Positions 27,256-36,716 are shown, counted from the stretch's first letter. The stretch: DNA of 64,000 bases from Burkholderia sp. WSM2232 (GCF_000472545.1 NZ_AWZV01000008.1:186001-250000); one strand, 5' to 3'. The notes: a model not told the origin generated them from the sequence alone. Made by a program: numbers and translations.

Positions 27256-28176
27256 ATGGACCGCTGGACCCAGATCGAACTTTTTGTGCTGACGGCTGAA
27301 CTCGGTAGCTTGTCCAAAGCCGCTGAACAACTCGATATGTCCAACGCGGCAGCGAGCCGCACGCTGAGCGCGCTCGAGGAGCGGCTGGGTACCCGCCTCA
27401 TTGAGCGCACGACGCGCAGGCAATGGCTCACGGATGCGGGCGAGGCATACCGGCGCAGCTGCGTTGCCGTCCTCTCCGAGATGGCCGAAGCCGAGGCTGC
27501 GGCAAGCGACGCAACTTTGCGCCCGACAGGAGTCTTGCGAGTGACGAGTTCAGTCTCGTTCGCAACGCTGCACATTGCTCCATTTCTGACTGAGTTCAAC
27601 CGACGGTATCCGAGCATTTCCGTGCAGGTCATAGCCGCGAACCGCTACCCTGACTTCATTGAAGCCGGAATCGACATTGCTATTCGCACGCGTGAGCACG
27701 AAGGCGATTCGGGAATTACGGTCCGTAAGCTGGCGGATACCTCTCGCATCCTCGCAGCGTCACCTGCCTATCTCAACGAGTACGGCCGACCCGCCCGACC
27801 TGAGGATTTGGGCCAGCATCGCATGCTGGTCTACAACCTTGCTGTCGATCCATATCTTCTTCACTTTCGGCGCGGCGAGGAGACGTGCGACGTTCCGATC
27901 ACCAGTGTGCTGGATTCCAATGAAGGTCAGGTCATCGTCGCTGCAGGGCGATCTGGCTTGGGAATAGTGATTCAGCCGCTCTATATTATTCATGACGACA
28001 TCGTCGCTGGACGTCTCGTGCCCGTCCTCGAGGATTGGCAGTTGCCCCGCCTCACCATCAATCTCGCCTATCAAAGTCGCCGCTATCAGCCCGCCAAGAT
28101 AAGGGTCTTCACTGAATTCCTGATCGAATGGACGGAACGACGACAACTTGCCGCAAAGTGGCGAGCTGTTCGATAG
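27256..28176 (+). CDS. LysR-family transcriptional regulator
   Basis: A 306-residue LysR protein. The winged helix is at residues 1-60 (ELGSLSKAAEQLDMSNAAASRTLSALEERLGTRLIER order), followed by a two-lobe effector domain (LRVTSSVSFATLHIAPFLTEF, GIDIAIRTREHE, GRSGLGIVIQPLYII). It is divergent from the hydroxyquinol operon and upstream of the SDR gene. A shared motif next to both units suggests it controls them. The CrgA-like subgroup seems closest, judged by the lobe motifs. Confidence 0.93.
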   Translation: MDRWTQIELFVLTAELGSLSKAAEQLDMSNAAASRTLSALEERLGTRLIERTTRRQWLTDAGEAYRRSCVAVLSEMAEAEAAASDATLRPTGVLRVTSSVSFATLHIAPFLTEFNRRYPSISVQVIAANRYPDFIEAGIDIAIRTREHEGDSGITVRKLADTSRILAASPAYLNEYGRPARPEDLGQHRMLVYNLAVDPYLLHFRRGEETCDVPITSVLDSNEGQVIVAAGRSGLGIVIQPLYIIHDDIVAGRLVPVLEDWQLPRLTINLAYQSRRYQPAKIRVFTEFLIEWTERRQLAAKWRAVR

Positions 28177-28269
28177 AAAGCGCGATCAGGCTCCCTAAGC
28201 GGACCCTCTTGGCCAGCTGGCTCGGGGAAGTACCGATGGACTTTTCCTGGCGACGTACCCTCTCGAAAG

Positions 28270-28292
28270 ATATTTCCGCTAGCTGGAAATAT
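28270..28292. promoter_or_regulatory. 23-base palindrome, candidate LysR operator upstream of SDR gene
   Basis: Arms ATATTTCC and GGAAATAT flank the centre GCTAGCT and are perfectly complementary. The site lies about 190 bases before the SDR start, in a 306-base gap without a gene, and matches 14 of 15 central bases of the motif beside the LysR gene at 27227. It probably binds the LysR protein encoded just upstream; this is inferred from repetition and position. Confidence 0.6.
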
Positions 28293-28482
28293 GATTTCGC
28301 GGAGGCGCATATTTCTTTGAGACGCGTTCGAATAGTCTACAGCCATGTCGGAAGTTGCAACGCAGTGTTGCAGTGACGACAACCAAGCGGTTCGGTCCCA
28401 CGAGGAAGAGCATGAAGCCGAAGGTCCGCCCAGGACCCACGAACGCCGAACCGCGAAAGCAAATATAGACAGGAGATACAAA

Positions 28483-29199
28483 TTGAACCGACTCAAAGAC
28501 AAAGTCGCTTTGATCACCGGGGCCGCACAGGGCATCGGTTTGACCGTGGCGCAAACCTTCGCACGCGAGGGCGCGACGGTTATCGCGGCTGACATCAAGG
28601 CGAGTGACTCAAAAGAGTTCGACGTTCAGCAACTCGATGTTTCGTCCCCGGTGGATTGGTCACGTGTAGTGGAATCGGTAATCGCTAAACACGGGCGCAT
28701 CGATGTACTCGTCAACAACGCGGGCATCGTCTACTGCTATGAAACGTTGGATGGCACAGACCTGGACAGCTGGCAGAAAGTGCTCTCTGTCAATCTCACG
28801 GGCAGTTTCCTCGGAATCCAGGCTGTGTTGCCGTCGATGCGCGGTATGCGCAAGGGTTCGATCATCAATTTCTCGTCGATGTGGGGCATCGTGGGCACTG
28901 CCGGCGCTGCAGCATACGCGGCAGCAAAAGGCGGCGTGCGCAACATGACCAAAAACGCGGCCGTAACGTATGCGCCCGAGAACATCCGGGTGAATTCGGT
29001 CCACCCGGGATTGATCAGAACGCCGCTCGTGACGAGCCAGCCCGACGACCTGAACGCAGAGATTATTGCCAAAACGCCGATGGGACGCATGGGCACCCCC
29101 GAGGAAGTCGCGAACGTGTGCCTATTTCTCGCCAGTGACGAATCCTCATTTATGACAGGTGCCGAACTCGTGATCGACGGCGGGTATCTGGCCCAGTGA
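28483..29199 (+). CDS. Short-chain dehydrogenase/reductase (SDR)
   Basis: A 238-residue classical SDR. The best start is a TTG at 28483 (LNRLKDKVALITG), eight bases after AGGAG; the frame stays open upstream but that extra sequence is not SDR-like. Motifs seen: TGAAQGIG for NAD(P), NNAG, the catalytic Ser in NFSSMWG and YAAAK with the catalytic Tyr and Lys, and VHPGLIRTPLV. It oxidises or reduces a hydroxyl or keto group, possibly on an alicyclic ring intermediate. It starts the plus-strand run that leads to the sugar importer. Confidence 0.92.
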   Translation: MNRLKDKVALITGAAQGIGLTVAQTFAREGATVIAADIKASDSKEFDVQQLDVSSPVDWSRVVESVIAKHGRIDVLVNNAGIVYCYETLDGTDLDSWQKVLSVNLTGSFLGIQAVLPSMRGMRKGSIINFSSMWGIVGTAGAAAYAAAKGGVRNMTKNAAVTYAPENIRVNSVHPGLIRTPLVTSQPDDLNAEIIAKTPMGRMGTPEEVANVCLFLASDESSFMTGAELVIDGGYLAQ

Positions 29200-29346
29200 G
29201 CGCCCGCGAAAGTACGCGTTGAGCCGCCGCCTCACAGTGTCAGAAACCGAAGTGCTTCTATCGACGTCGACCTGTGCTTCTTTGCACGGTTGGCAAAACT
29301 TTAAACAGCCTCAGGTGATTCTGCAGGCACAAAGCAGGTGAAACGC

Positions 29347-30510
29347 ATGTCTACTGACCTTCTTTCTCAATTCGGCCGACGCGTGCGAGTGGGCCTTGTC
29401 GGCGGCGGAAAAGATTCCGTCATCGGTCGCACTCATCTTGTCGCCATGCGAACCGACGGGCTCTACGACGTTGTGGCTGGCGCGATGTCGATTGACCCTG
29501 AGATTGCGAAAGCATCAGCGCGGGCCGAGTTGATCGATGATGACCGTGCCTACACCGACTTCCGTGTGATGGCGGAACGCGAAGCGGCACGTGAAGACCG
29601 TATCGACGCAGTTGTGATTGCGACGCCCCCGCAGTTGCACTACGAGGTAGCACGCGTCTTCATGGAAAAAGGAATCGACGTCATCTGCGAGAAGCCGCTG
29701 ACCCGTGACCTCGCGGAGGCTCAACGCCTGAACGATCTCGTCAAGCAGCATGATCGGTTATTTCTTCTCACCCATTGCTATACCGGCTACCCGATGGTGC
29801 GCGAAGCGCGCGCGATGGTAGCGTCGGGGGCACTTGGCAAAATCCAGTGCATTGAAGGCGAACTGTGCGCCGGGTTCGTAGTTGATCCGCAGAATCCCGA
29901 TCGCCATTGGCGCTTCCGCGAATCGTCGATGGGCAAGGGCGTTCTCCTCGGTGAAGTCGGCTCTCACGCTCATCACATCGTTTCGTACATCACAGGGCTT
30001 CGCGTCGAGCAAGTGTCCGCCGAAATGACCACGTTCGCTGAAGGGCGCGAAGTGTATGACAACGCCTACCTGACGGCACGCTTCGAAGGCGGTGCTCGCG
30101 GCCGCCTCTGGGGCAGTTACGTCGCGACCGGCAACGATCACGGTCTGTCCTTCCGCATCTTTGGCGAGAAAGGCAGCCTCACGTGGGTCCAGGAAGAACC
30201 GGAAGTCCTCTGGTTCAAACCGCCGGGTGCGCCCGCCCAACGTCTGGCTCGCGGCTACGCAACTCTCTCGCCGCAGGCCGCTGCTGCGACGCGCTTCACA
30301 GCCGGACATCCCGAAGGATACGCCCTCGCTTTCGCGAATCTCTATTCTGATTTTGCAAAGGCTTTGATGGCTAAGCGTCTTGAGTTGCCGTATCAGTCAT
30401 ACCTCGACGGCATTCCGGGCATTGCGGATGGCGTAGACACGATGTCGTTGATCGACGCGGCTGTCCGGTCCGCTGAGCAAGACGGCGCCTGGACAACGCT
30501 CACCCGGTGA
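29347..30510 (+). CDS. Gfo/Idh/MocA-family oxidoreductase
   Basis: A 387-residue protein starting at the ATG at 29347 after AGCAGG. A Rossmann fold begins VRVGLVGGGKDSVIGRTHLVA, with VVIATPPQLHYEVA and the conserved CEKPLTRDLAEA. The C-terminal domain carries GKGVLLGEVGSHAHHIVSYITG, whose His residues are likely catalytic. Members oxidise a hydroxyl of sugars, cyclitols or glycosides, often at C3, using NAD(P). With the TIM-barrel protein at 22870 it recalls 3-keto-glycoside and inositol routes. The substrate is not known. Confidence 0.91.
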   Translation: MSTDLLSQFGRRVRVGLVGGGKDSVIGRTHLVAMRTDGLYDVVAGAMSIDPEIAKASARAELIDDDRAYTDFRVMAEREAAREDRIDAVVIATPPQLHYEVARVFMEKGIDVICEKPLTRDLAEAQRLNDLVKQHDRLFLLTHCYTGYPMVREARAMVASGALGKIQCIEGELCAGFVVDPQNPDRHWRFRESSMGKGVLLGEVGSHAHHIVSYITGLRVEQVSAEMTTFAEGREVYDNAYLTARFEGGARGRLWGSYVATGNDHGLSFRIFGEKGSLTWVQEEPEVLWFKPPGAPAQRLARGYATLSPQAAAATRFTAGHPEGYALAFANLYSDFAKALMAKRLELPYQSYLDGIPGIADGVDTMSLIDAAVRSAEQDGAWTTLTR

Positions 30511-30522
30511 TCGAGGAAGCAG

Positions 30523-30549
30523 GAAGCCGGTGACAGAAAAGCCGGCTTC
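30523..30549. terminator. Stem-loop after Gfo/Idh gene
   Basis: GAAGCCGG and CCGGCTTC form a perfect 8-bp stem with an 11-base loop, 13 bases after the stop codon. No U-run follows, so it may be a weak or Rho-assisted terminator, or a processing site. Confidence 0.4.
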
Positions 30550-30666
30550 GGATTCAACAGTCACCGTCCGGACTCAGCCTGACAAGATTAGGTTTGCTTA
30601 GTGTGTGACAAATGTCAGGAGATTTAACCTGCCGGGAGGCAGCTCTCTCCTGACTTCGATCCTAAA

Positions 30667-30685
30667 GCGTCGCTCTTTGCGACGC
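30667..30685. promoter_or_regulatory. Leader hairpin upstream of sugar-binding protein gene
   Basis: GCGTCGC-TCTTT-GCGACGC is a perfect 7-bp stem. A T-run (TAGTTTTTTAAAT) starts about ten bases later, and the binding protein starts at 30724. It could attenuate or stabilise the transcript; no known riboswitch was recognised. Confidence 0.4.
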
Positions 30686-30723
30686 CTTGGTCATAGTTTT
30701 TTAAATCATAATCGGAGACAATC

Positions 30724-31647
30724 ATGTTCAAGAAAATCTTGCTCGGACTTGCAGCTGGCAGCTTCCTGGCGAACGCTGTGTCGGCCAAGGACGTCAACTC
30801 GGTAGGAGTTGCAATCTATTCGCTCGGTGATCCCTTTCAGACCGCAATCTCCAAAGGCGTTACTGACCGGGCGAAGCAGAACAATCCGAACGCCAAGGTC
30901 ATGACGGTCGCGTCGGACTACGACCTGAACAAACAATTCGCCCAGGTCGACAATTTCATCTCCGCCAAGACCGACCTGATCATTCTGACCGCAGATGACC
31001 CGAAGGCGATTCTTCCGGCAATCAAACGTGCCGAGGCAGCCGGCATTCCTGTGATCGCTGTGGACGTGTCGGCCGACGGCGCAGCAGCCACCGTGCAGAC
31101 GAATAACTTCAAGGCCGGCGAGATGGCATGCCAGTATCTGTCCGACAAACTGGGCGGAAAAGGCAAGGTCGTCATCCTGAACGGACCGTCCGTGTCATCG
31201 ATCCAGGACCGCGTCAAGGGCTGCCAGTCGGTCCTAAGCAAGGGCAAGTTCGAGATCCTCTCTGACAACCAGAACGCAAAGGCGACGCGTGAAGGTGGTC
31301 TGACGGTTATGCAATCGCTGTTGACGCGCTTTCCGAAGGTCGATGGCGTCTTCACGGTCTGTGATCAGGAAGCCATCGGGGCAGATCTGGCGGCCAAACA
31401 GTTCAATCGGAAGGACTTCATGATCGTCAGCGTCGACGGCTCGCCTGAGGTGACCTCGCTTCTGAAAGCTCCCTCGGCGATTCAGGGGACGGTTGCTCAA
31501 AGTCCGTATTCGATGGCGCAGACGGCATTCGATATCGGCAACGACATGCTGTCGAAAGGAAAGAAGCCTGCGAACCCCGTGATTCTGCTTGATCCGAAAC
31601 TGGTCACGCGTGACAACGTTACGTCGTACAAGGGCTGGGGTGGTTAA
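30724..31647 (+). CDS. Ribose-type sugar ABC substrate-binding protein
   Basis: A 307-residue periplasmic protein of the RbsB/LacI-like binding family. The leader ends near AVSA. The mature part has VGVAIYSLGDPFQTAISKGV, FISAKTDLIILTADDPKAI, GIPVIAVDVSADGAAATVQTNN, GKVVILNGP and VDGVFTVCDQEAIGADLAAK. It should bind a sugar, cyclitol or glycoside. The start follows CGGAGACAATC. It is the first gene of a complete importer, with ATPase and permease downstream, separated from the ATPase by two strong hairpins. Confidence 0.93.
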   Translation: MFKKILLGLAAGSFLANAVSAKDVNSVGVAIYSLGDPFQTAISKGVTDRAKQNNPNAKVMTVASDYDLNKQFAQVDNFISAKTDLIILTADDPKAILPAIKRAEAAGIPVIAVDVSADGAAATVQTNNFKAGEMACQYLSDKLGGKGKVVILNGPSVSSIQDRVKGCQSVLSKGKFEILSDNQNAKATREGGLTVMQSLLTRFPKVDGVFTVCDQEAIGADLAAKQFNRKDFMIVSVDGSPEVTSLLKAPSAIQGTVAQSPYSMAQTAFDIGNDMLSKGKKPANPVILLDPKLVTRDNVTSYKGWGG

Positions 31648-31659
31648 TCTGACCACTAT

Positions 31660-31715
31660 CAATGCAGCGTAGATCTCGCTGCATTGGGGCGCGCACCGGC
31701 GTTCGCGTGCGCGCC
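31660..31715. repeat. Two tandem hairpins between binding protein and ATPase genes
   Basis: The first (31660-31686) has a perfect 10-bp stem, CAATGCAGCG/CGCTGCATTG, with a seven-base loop. The second (31688-31715) has a perfect 9-bp stem, GGCGCGCAC/GTGCGCGCC, with a ten-base loop. There is no U-run. Placement after the binding protein gene is where REP-like structures in other importers keep the first message abundant relative to the membrane genes. Confidence 0.6.
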
Positions 31716-31740
31716 TGCGAGCAACACAAATGGAGATATC

Positions 31741-33282
31741 ATGCCTACCGAGAATCGGTTTCCTCTGCTCGAAATGCGCAACGTTAGTAAGACGTTCGTC
31801 GGCACCAAGGCGCTTGATAACGTCGAACTGCGCGCGTGGGGCGGTGAAGTGCTCGCTCTCATGGGAGAGAACGGCGCCGGCAAGTCGACGTTGATGAAAA
31901 TTCTGTCTGGCGCCTATGAGGCCGATCCGGGTAGTGAGATCCTGATCGATGGCAAGCCGGTGACGATTGGAGATCCGGTGGAGGCAAAGAAACACGGAGT
32001 TTCGATCATCTACCAGGAACTGAGCCTCGCGCCGAATCTCTCCGTCGCCGAAAACATCTATCTGGGGCGGGAAGTCTCCGTTCGCGGAGTGGCTAATCGG
32101 CAGGCAATGTACGCGGGCTGTCGTGAAGTACTCGAACGCCTCGACGTTCCTTTCACTGCCCGTACGATCGTCGGGACGCTTTCCATCGCAGAGCAGCAAC
32201 TGGTCGAGATCGGCAGGGCGTTGCACGCGAAGTCGAGGATTCTGGTCCTTGATGAGCCGACCACGGCTTTATCGTCGCGGGAAAGCGAGCGGCTGTTTGC
32301 GTTGATCCGGCAATTGCGCTCCGAAGGTATTGCCATCATTTACATCAGTCACCGGATGGAAGAGGTCTATGACCTGTCCGACCGTGTATCTGTGCTGCGG
32401 GACGGGCGCTATGTAGGAACGATTGACCGTGCCGAGCTATCGGCTCAGGCGATCGTCAAGATGATGGTTGGCCGGGACCTGTCGACCTTCTATATGAAGG
32501 AACATGATGCCGGTGGCAGCCGTGGCCCTGTCATCTTTGAAGCAAAGGACATTTCCGATGGCGACAAAATCAAACCGTGCAGTTTTCAACTCCATCAAGG
32601 TGAGGTGCTGGGAATTGCCGGACTGGTCGGGTCGGGACGGACAGAACTCGCCCGGCTGATATACGGCGCCGACGAGAAGGCGAGCGGAAAGGTTTTTATA
32701 AACGGTCAGGAAGTGAGCATTCGTCAACCGTCCGACGCCATCAAGCACGGACTGGCGTACTTGACGGAAGATCGCAAGGCACTGGGCCTTTTTCTCGACA
32801 TGTCGTGCGCGGAGAACATTAATCTGGGCGTCATTCTTCGGGACGCACGCCCAGGCGGCTTTCTCAATCTGTCGAAAGGAAGAAAGCGCGCGAACTCGGC
32901 CTTCGAGCAACTTCGTGTCCGGGCAGCAAGCCCTCTGGTCAACGTTGGAAGCCTCTCAGGGGGAAACCAGCAAAAAGTGCTGCTATCGCGCTGGCTTCAG
33001 ATCGGGCCGAAGGTGCTGATTCTCGACGAGCCTACGCGCGGTGTGGACATTGGCGCTAAGTCCGAAATCTATCGGCTCATCGACGACCTGGCGCGTCAAG
33101 GAATTGGTGTCGTCGTGATTTCGAGCGAACTGGCAGAAATCATTGGGGTCTGCGACCGCACGCTCGTGATGCGCGGAGGCCATATCGTCGGCGAAGTCGG
33201 CGGCCCAAACAACGACGCAATTACCCAGGAAAACATCATGGCTCTCGCGGCAGGAGCGGATGCAACCCTCGATGCCGCCTGA
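31741..33282 (+). CDS. Ribose-type sugar ABC transporter ATPase (two ATPase domains)
   Basis: A 513-residue RbsA-like protein with two nucleotide-binding domains. The first has Walker [10 protein letters not shown], signature [15 protein letters not shown] and Walker [13 protein letters not shown]; the second has a reduced Walker A-like GLVGSGRTE, signature [15 protein letters not shown] and [12 protein letters not shown]. The second site is typically degenerate in this family. The ATG at 31741 follows GGAG; the frame stays open upstream into the hairpin region but is not needed. It drives import for the binding protein at 30724. Confidence 0.94.
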   Translation: MPTENRFPLLEMRNVSKTFVGTKALDNVELRAWGGEVLALMGENGAGKSTLMKILSGAYEADPGSEILIDGKPVTIGDPVEAKKHGVSIIYQELSLAPNLSVAENIYLGREVSVRGVANRQAMYAGCREVLERLDVPFTARTIVGTLSIAEQQLVEIGRALHAKSRILVLDEPTTALSSRESERLFALIRQLRSEGIAIIYISHRMEEVYDLSDRVSVLRDGRYVGTIDRAELSAQAIVKMMVGRDLSTFYMKEHDAGGSRGPVIFEAKDISDGDKIKPCSFQLHQGEVLGIAGLVGSGRTELARLIYGADEKASGKVFINGQEVSIRQPSDAIKHGLAYLTEDRKALGLFLDMSCAENINLGVILRDARPGGFLNLSKGRKRANSAFEQLRVRAASPLVNVGSLSGGNQQKVLLSRWLQIGPKVLILDEPTRGVDIGAKSEIYRLIDDLARQGIGVVVISSELAEIIGVCDRTLVMRGGHIVGEVGGPNNDAITQENIMALAAGADATLDAA

Positions 33283-33303
33283 AACACAGATTTGGAGACA
33301 ATC

Positions 33304-34326
33304 ATGATCAAATCAACGCTTCGTAGCCCTGTTGTAAAGGACAAGGCAACCGACGCAGTCGGGATGTCAGCGCACAAGGTGCACGTTCGCCGGCTGATCA
33401 GTTCGATCGGCATGCTGCCGGTGCTGATCATCCTTTGCTTCGCATTCAACTTCGCTACGCAAGGCACATTCTTCACCGGCCAAAACATTTCGATCGTCGC
33501 ACAGCAGGCTGCTATCAACACAGTGTTGGCTGCAGGGATGACGTTCGTCATTCTGACGGGAGGCATCGACCTTTCGGTGGGCTCGATGCTGGCGACCGCG
33601 GCCATGACGTCGATGATCTGTTCTCTCGACCCCTCGTTCGGAGCGTTGGCCCTCCCGGTCGGACTTTTGACGGGTATTATTCTTGGCTCTATCAACGGCC
33701 TCCTCATCGCGTACCTGAGACTTCCGCCGTTTATCGTCACCCTCGGATCCCTTACCGCGGTGCGCGGACTTGCACGCTTGATTGGCAATGACGGCACGGT
33801 GATGAACCCGAACCTGAGTTTTGCGTGGATCGGCAATGCAAGCTTCCTCGGGGTTCCGGTTCTCGCAATCATCGCGCTTGCCGTTATTCTGATTTCGTGG
33901 GTCATTCTTCGCCGTACGGTGCTCGGGATCTGGATTTATGCCATGGGCGGCAATCCTGCGGCAGCGCGTCTTTCCGGCATCAAGGTCAGCCTGATCCTGC
34001 TGTTCGTCTATGCCGTGTCGGGGTTGCTTTCTGGTCTCGGCGGTGTGATGTCCGCAGCGCGGCTCTATGCTGCGAATGGCCTTCAGATCGGCTCTGGCTA
34101 TGAACTCGACGCGATTGCAGCAGTCATTCTCGGCGGCACGAGCTTTGTAGGCGGTGTAGGTTCGATCTGGGGGACTTTGGTCGGTGCGTTGATCATTGCG
34201 GTACTTTCTAATGGCCTCGTCATTCTCGGCGTGTCCGACATCTGGCAGTTCATTATCAAAGGCCTCGTCATCATCGCTGCCGTGGCACTCGATCGTTTCC
34301 GTCGCAGCGGTGAGAATCGCACCTGA
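33304..34326 (+). CDS. Ribose-type sugar ABC transporter permease
   Basis: A 340-residue RbsC-like membrane protein with about ten hydrophobic segments and the family motif GMTFVILTGGIDLSVGSMLA. Other matches are PPFIVTLGSLTAVRGLARL, MGGNPAAARLSGI and GYELDAIAAVILGGTSFVGG. The ATG at 33304 follows TTTGGAG. It ends the importer operon, and a strong stem-loop follows 12 bases later. Confidence 0.93.
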   Translation: MIKSTLRSPVVKDKATDAVGMSAHKVHVRRLISSIGMLPVLIILCFAFNFATQGTFFTGQNISIVAQQAAINTVLAAGMTFVILTGGIDLSVGSMLATAAMTSMICSLDPSFGALALPVGLLTGIILGSINGLLIAYLRLPPFIVTLGSLTAVRGLARLIGNDGTVMNPNLSFAWIGNASFLGVPVLAIIALAVILISWVILRRTVLGIWIYAMGGNPAAARLSGIKVSLILLFVYAVSGLLSGLGGVMSAARLYAANGLQIGSGYELDAIAAVILGGTSFVGGVGSIWGTLVGALIIAVLSNGLVILGVSDIWQFIIKGLVIIAAVALDRFRRSGENRT

Positions 34327-34338
34327 TCAGTAATAACC

Positions 34339-34383
34339 GCAAGCGAAACGCGACATTAGTGGATTGGTCGCGTTTCGCCTTGC
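34339..34383. terminator. Strong stem-loop after sugar importer operon
   Basis: GCAAGCGAAACGCGAC pairs with GTCGCGTTTCGCCTTGC (one bulged C) around a 12-base loop. This 16-bp stem begins 12 bases after the permease stop and most likely ends the operon, although no long U-run follows. The rest of the gap to 34633 shows no gene. Confidence 0.65.
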
Positions 34384-34633
34384 GTCCTAACGAAGCAGAC
34401 TGAAATCTGACGCTGATGTACCTCAAGCGTCGGTATTCGCGCACGGTCCGGGCAGGTTGATTGCAACGGACCGGTGAGCGCCTTGTCATGCAGTCTCCTC
34501 GCTGATCCAGTTCAAGAGTCAACTCCAAGGTTACTTAGAAAGCAGGAATGCGAAGACGGACTACGAGATTTATTAGCAGTGCAAATCGAAAATAGATAAG
34601 TGGTCAACCATGTTTTGGAGATAGGAGAAGAAG

Positions 34634-35818
34634 ATGAAGCGTATTATTTTGGGATCGCTGGTGATGGGCTTTGCAGCAGCTGCCAGCGCGCAAAGCAGCG
34701 TAACGCTGTACGGCCTGGTGGATAACGGTGTGCAGTTTGAGACCGGTTTGCCAAAAGGTCATCGCCTGGGGGCCGAGTCTGGCAATTGGGCTGAATCACG
34801 CTTCGGCCTGAAGGGACTGGAGGACATTGGCGGTGGCACGTTCGTGACTTTCCAACTCGAGTCCAGACTCAACACGCAGAACGGATCCTACTCGAATGGG
34901 GCGTTCTTCGAGGGTCAGGCGACCATCGGCATGAGTAATCCGACGTACGGGTCCATCCGGATGGGTAACTTCGGCGCTAGCGAGCTGCTTCAATACGCGG
35001 GTATTCTCGATCCTCAACAGACACAAAAATACTCGTTTGGCACGCTTGTGAGAGGGCGCATGTTCCCGCAGGCGGCCAACGGATTCGAGTATCTGTCTCC
35101 GAGCTTCGGGGGATTCACAGTACAAGGTCAGTACAATCTCACGAATTCGACGACGTGGAACTCTGGTAATCCGGGCAGCGCTCCGGGCCAACTGGGAACA
35201 TCAACCGGACTCGGTAGTTCGCAGGGTCGCGACGACGGCATCAAACTGGAGTACAACGCACACAATCTCGACGTACAGGCGATCTACGATGAGATTCGTG
35301 ATGGGAACGGGAAGTTCAGCAATGTCTATCTGGCCTCACGTTCCATCTTCGCTGGCGGTTCATACGTCTGGGGTCCAGTGACGGTCTTTCTGGGGTATCA
35401 GCACCTGAGCGCGCCAGACGCGTCTAACGCAGGCTTCTATGGAACGGCGAATGCGTCGGCGTTGCCCGCAGGCGTGTCGTTGCCGACGAAGGTTGACCAT
35501 GAGTGGGTCGGCGCACGTTGGGCGGTGACACCAGCAACGTTTCTGACAGGTGCGGTGTACCACGCGAACGCGAACAACGGGAACGGAAATGCCACGCTGT
35601 ACACGCTATCCGGTGCGTATCTGCTTTCGAAGCGCACTCGTCTATACACAGAACTGGGCTACCTTCATAACAGCTCGACGTCGAATCTCGGTCTCAATGG
35701 TGGGTTGTACGGGGCGAACACGAACAACGATCCGGTGAACGGTAATACATCCAGCACGAATCCGAACTATGGTCACAGCCAGTTCGGCGTTTTCGCAGGG
35801 ATTGCAACGCAGTTCTAA
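34634..35818 (+). CDS. Outer membrane porin (Gram-negative porin_4 type)
   Basis: A 394-residue porin with leader MKRIILGSLVMGFAAAASA and mature start QSSVTLYGLVDNGVQF, the standard Burkholderiales porin opening. It has FGLKGLEDIGGGTFVTFQLE and ends in a C-terminal Phe (GIATQF) as needed for barrel insertion. It should form a trimeric 16-strand channel. It follows the sugar importer and precedes a small periplasmic protein, so it may admit the same solute; specificity cannot be read. Confidence 0.94.
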   Translation: MKRIILGSLVMGFAAAASAQSSVTLYGLVDNGVQFETGLPKGHRLGAESGNWAESRFGLKGLEDIGGGTFVTFQLESRLNTQNGSYSNGAFFEGQATIGMSNPTYGSIRMGNFGASELLQYAGILDPQQTQKYSFGTLVRGRMFPQAANGFEYLSPSFGGFTVQGQYNLTNSTTWNSGNPGSAPGQLGTSTGLGSSQGRDDGIKLEYNAHNLDVQAIYDEIRDGNGKFSNVYLASRSIFAGGSYVWGPVTVFLGYQHLSAPDASNAGFYGTANASALPAGVSLPTKVDHEWVGARWAVTPATFLTGAVYHANANNGNGNATLYTLSGAYLLSKRTRLYTELGYLHNSSTSNLGLNGGLYGANTNNDPVNGNTSSTNPNYGHSQFGVFAGIATQF

Positions 35819-35960
35819 GGTCGCGCAAGAACGGCGTCGAGACAGGTGGATCGCGCCGTCGCATTGGTGCAAAATCGGTGAAGATGAATCACCAACGCGC
35901 GCATGGATGGGATGCGCGGCGGATATCTTCCAGCAATCACTAAGTTTTTTGGAGACGGAA

Positions 35961-36281
35961 ATGACTTGTACGCGAATCAAGGCGCTTGCCTTTGGCGTGA
36001 CCTGTTCGTTGCTGATGCTTTCAGGTGCTCAAGCGCAACCTGCTAGCGATGAAGCCTCGACGATGGAGGGTGCGCGCAGTTCAAAGCAGGCGCAGAAAGC
36101 AACGAATAAGGCTGAACGGAAAGCGCGTCGCGAGAAGAAGAATGCTGAGCTGAACAAGCTTGAGAAGAACGGCTACAACCCTTCTGGGGATCAGCTCAGG
36201 TACCCGCAGAACGTACAGAACGCGGAGCAGAAGGCGCACCTCAAAGGCACTGGGGTGGCGGTACCGGCTTCGGCGCCTTGA
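35961..36281 (+). CDS. Small secreted DUF4148-like protein
   Basis: A 106-residue protein starting at the ATG at 35961 after GGAG. A Sec leader ends near GAQAQ. The mature part is Lys/Arg-rich (KQAQKATNKAERKARREKKN) and then has LNKLEKNGYNPSGDQLRYPQ followed by NVQNAEQK, which resembles the L-x3-GY-P ... YP-x3-Q-x-AE pattern of DUF4148 proteins common in Burkholderiales. Function unknown. The next 435 bases contain no supported gene. Confidence 0.7.
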   Translation: MTCTRIKALAFGVTCSLLMLSGAQAQPASDEASTMEGARSSKQAQKATNKAERKARREKKNAELNKLEKNGYNPSGDQLRYPQNVQNAEQKAHLKGTGVAVPASAP

Positions 36282-36716
36282 CGCTCAGTTCCGGCATCGT
36301 TAAAGCCGACGCGCGACTTGAATGCACTACAGCGATCGAGGAAATCTATGGCTTGGTGACAGAGGGCGCGTCGGGCGCCTGGATCTGGCAGATCAACGCA
36401 TAAAACGACTTGAAGACGATGCAATGCCACTGCCGGCCGTACTCCACTTCGACAACGCGGGAGATCTTGGTACCGATGACAAGAACGCAGTCACAGACGT
36501 CTCGGTGCCGATGCACGAGTGAGCCGGCCTGCCGGATGTCGACCTACGAACACTGACTTGATCTGTGGTCGACACGCCATCCATCTATTGCAGAGCCAAC
36601 GTCAAGTATCGTGACATCTGTTTCGTTACGGGCGATTGGCGAGCGACTAAAGCGAGGAGCTACTGCGCTGCGCACGGTTGCGTCGACCTCGACGAACGTG
36701 TTCCTTGCCCGAAGAT

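Noticed and set aside
36282..36716. Short frames between the DUF4148-like gene and the AraC remnant
   Set aside because: None has a start signal or family motif; part is probably the lost N-terminal region of the AraC gene.
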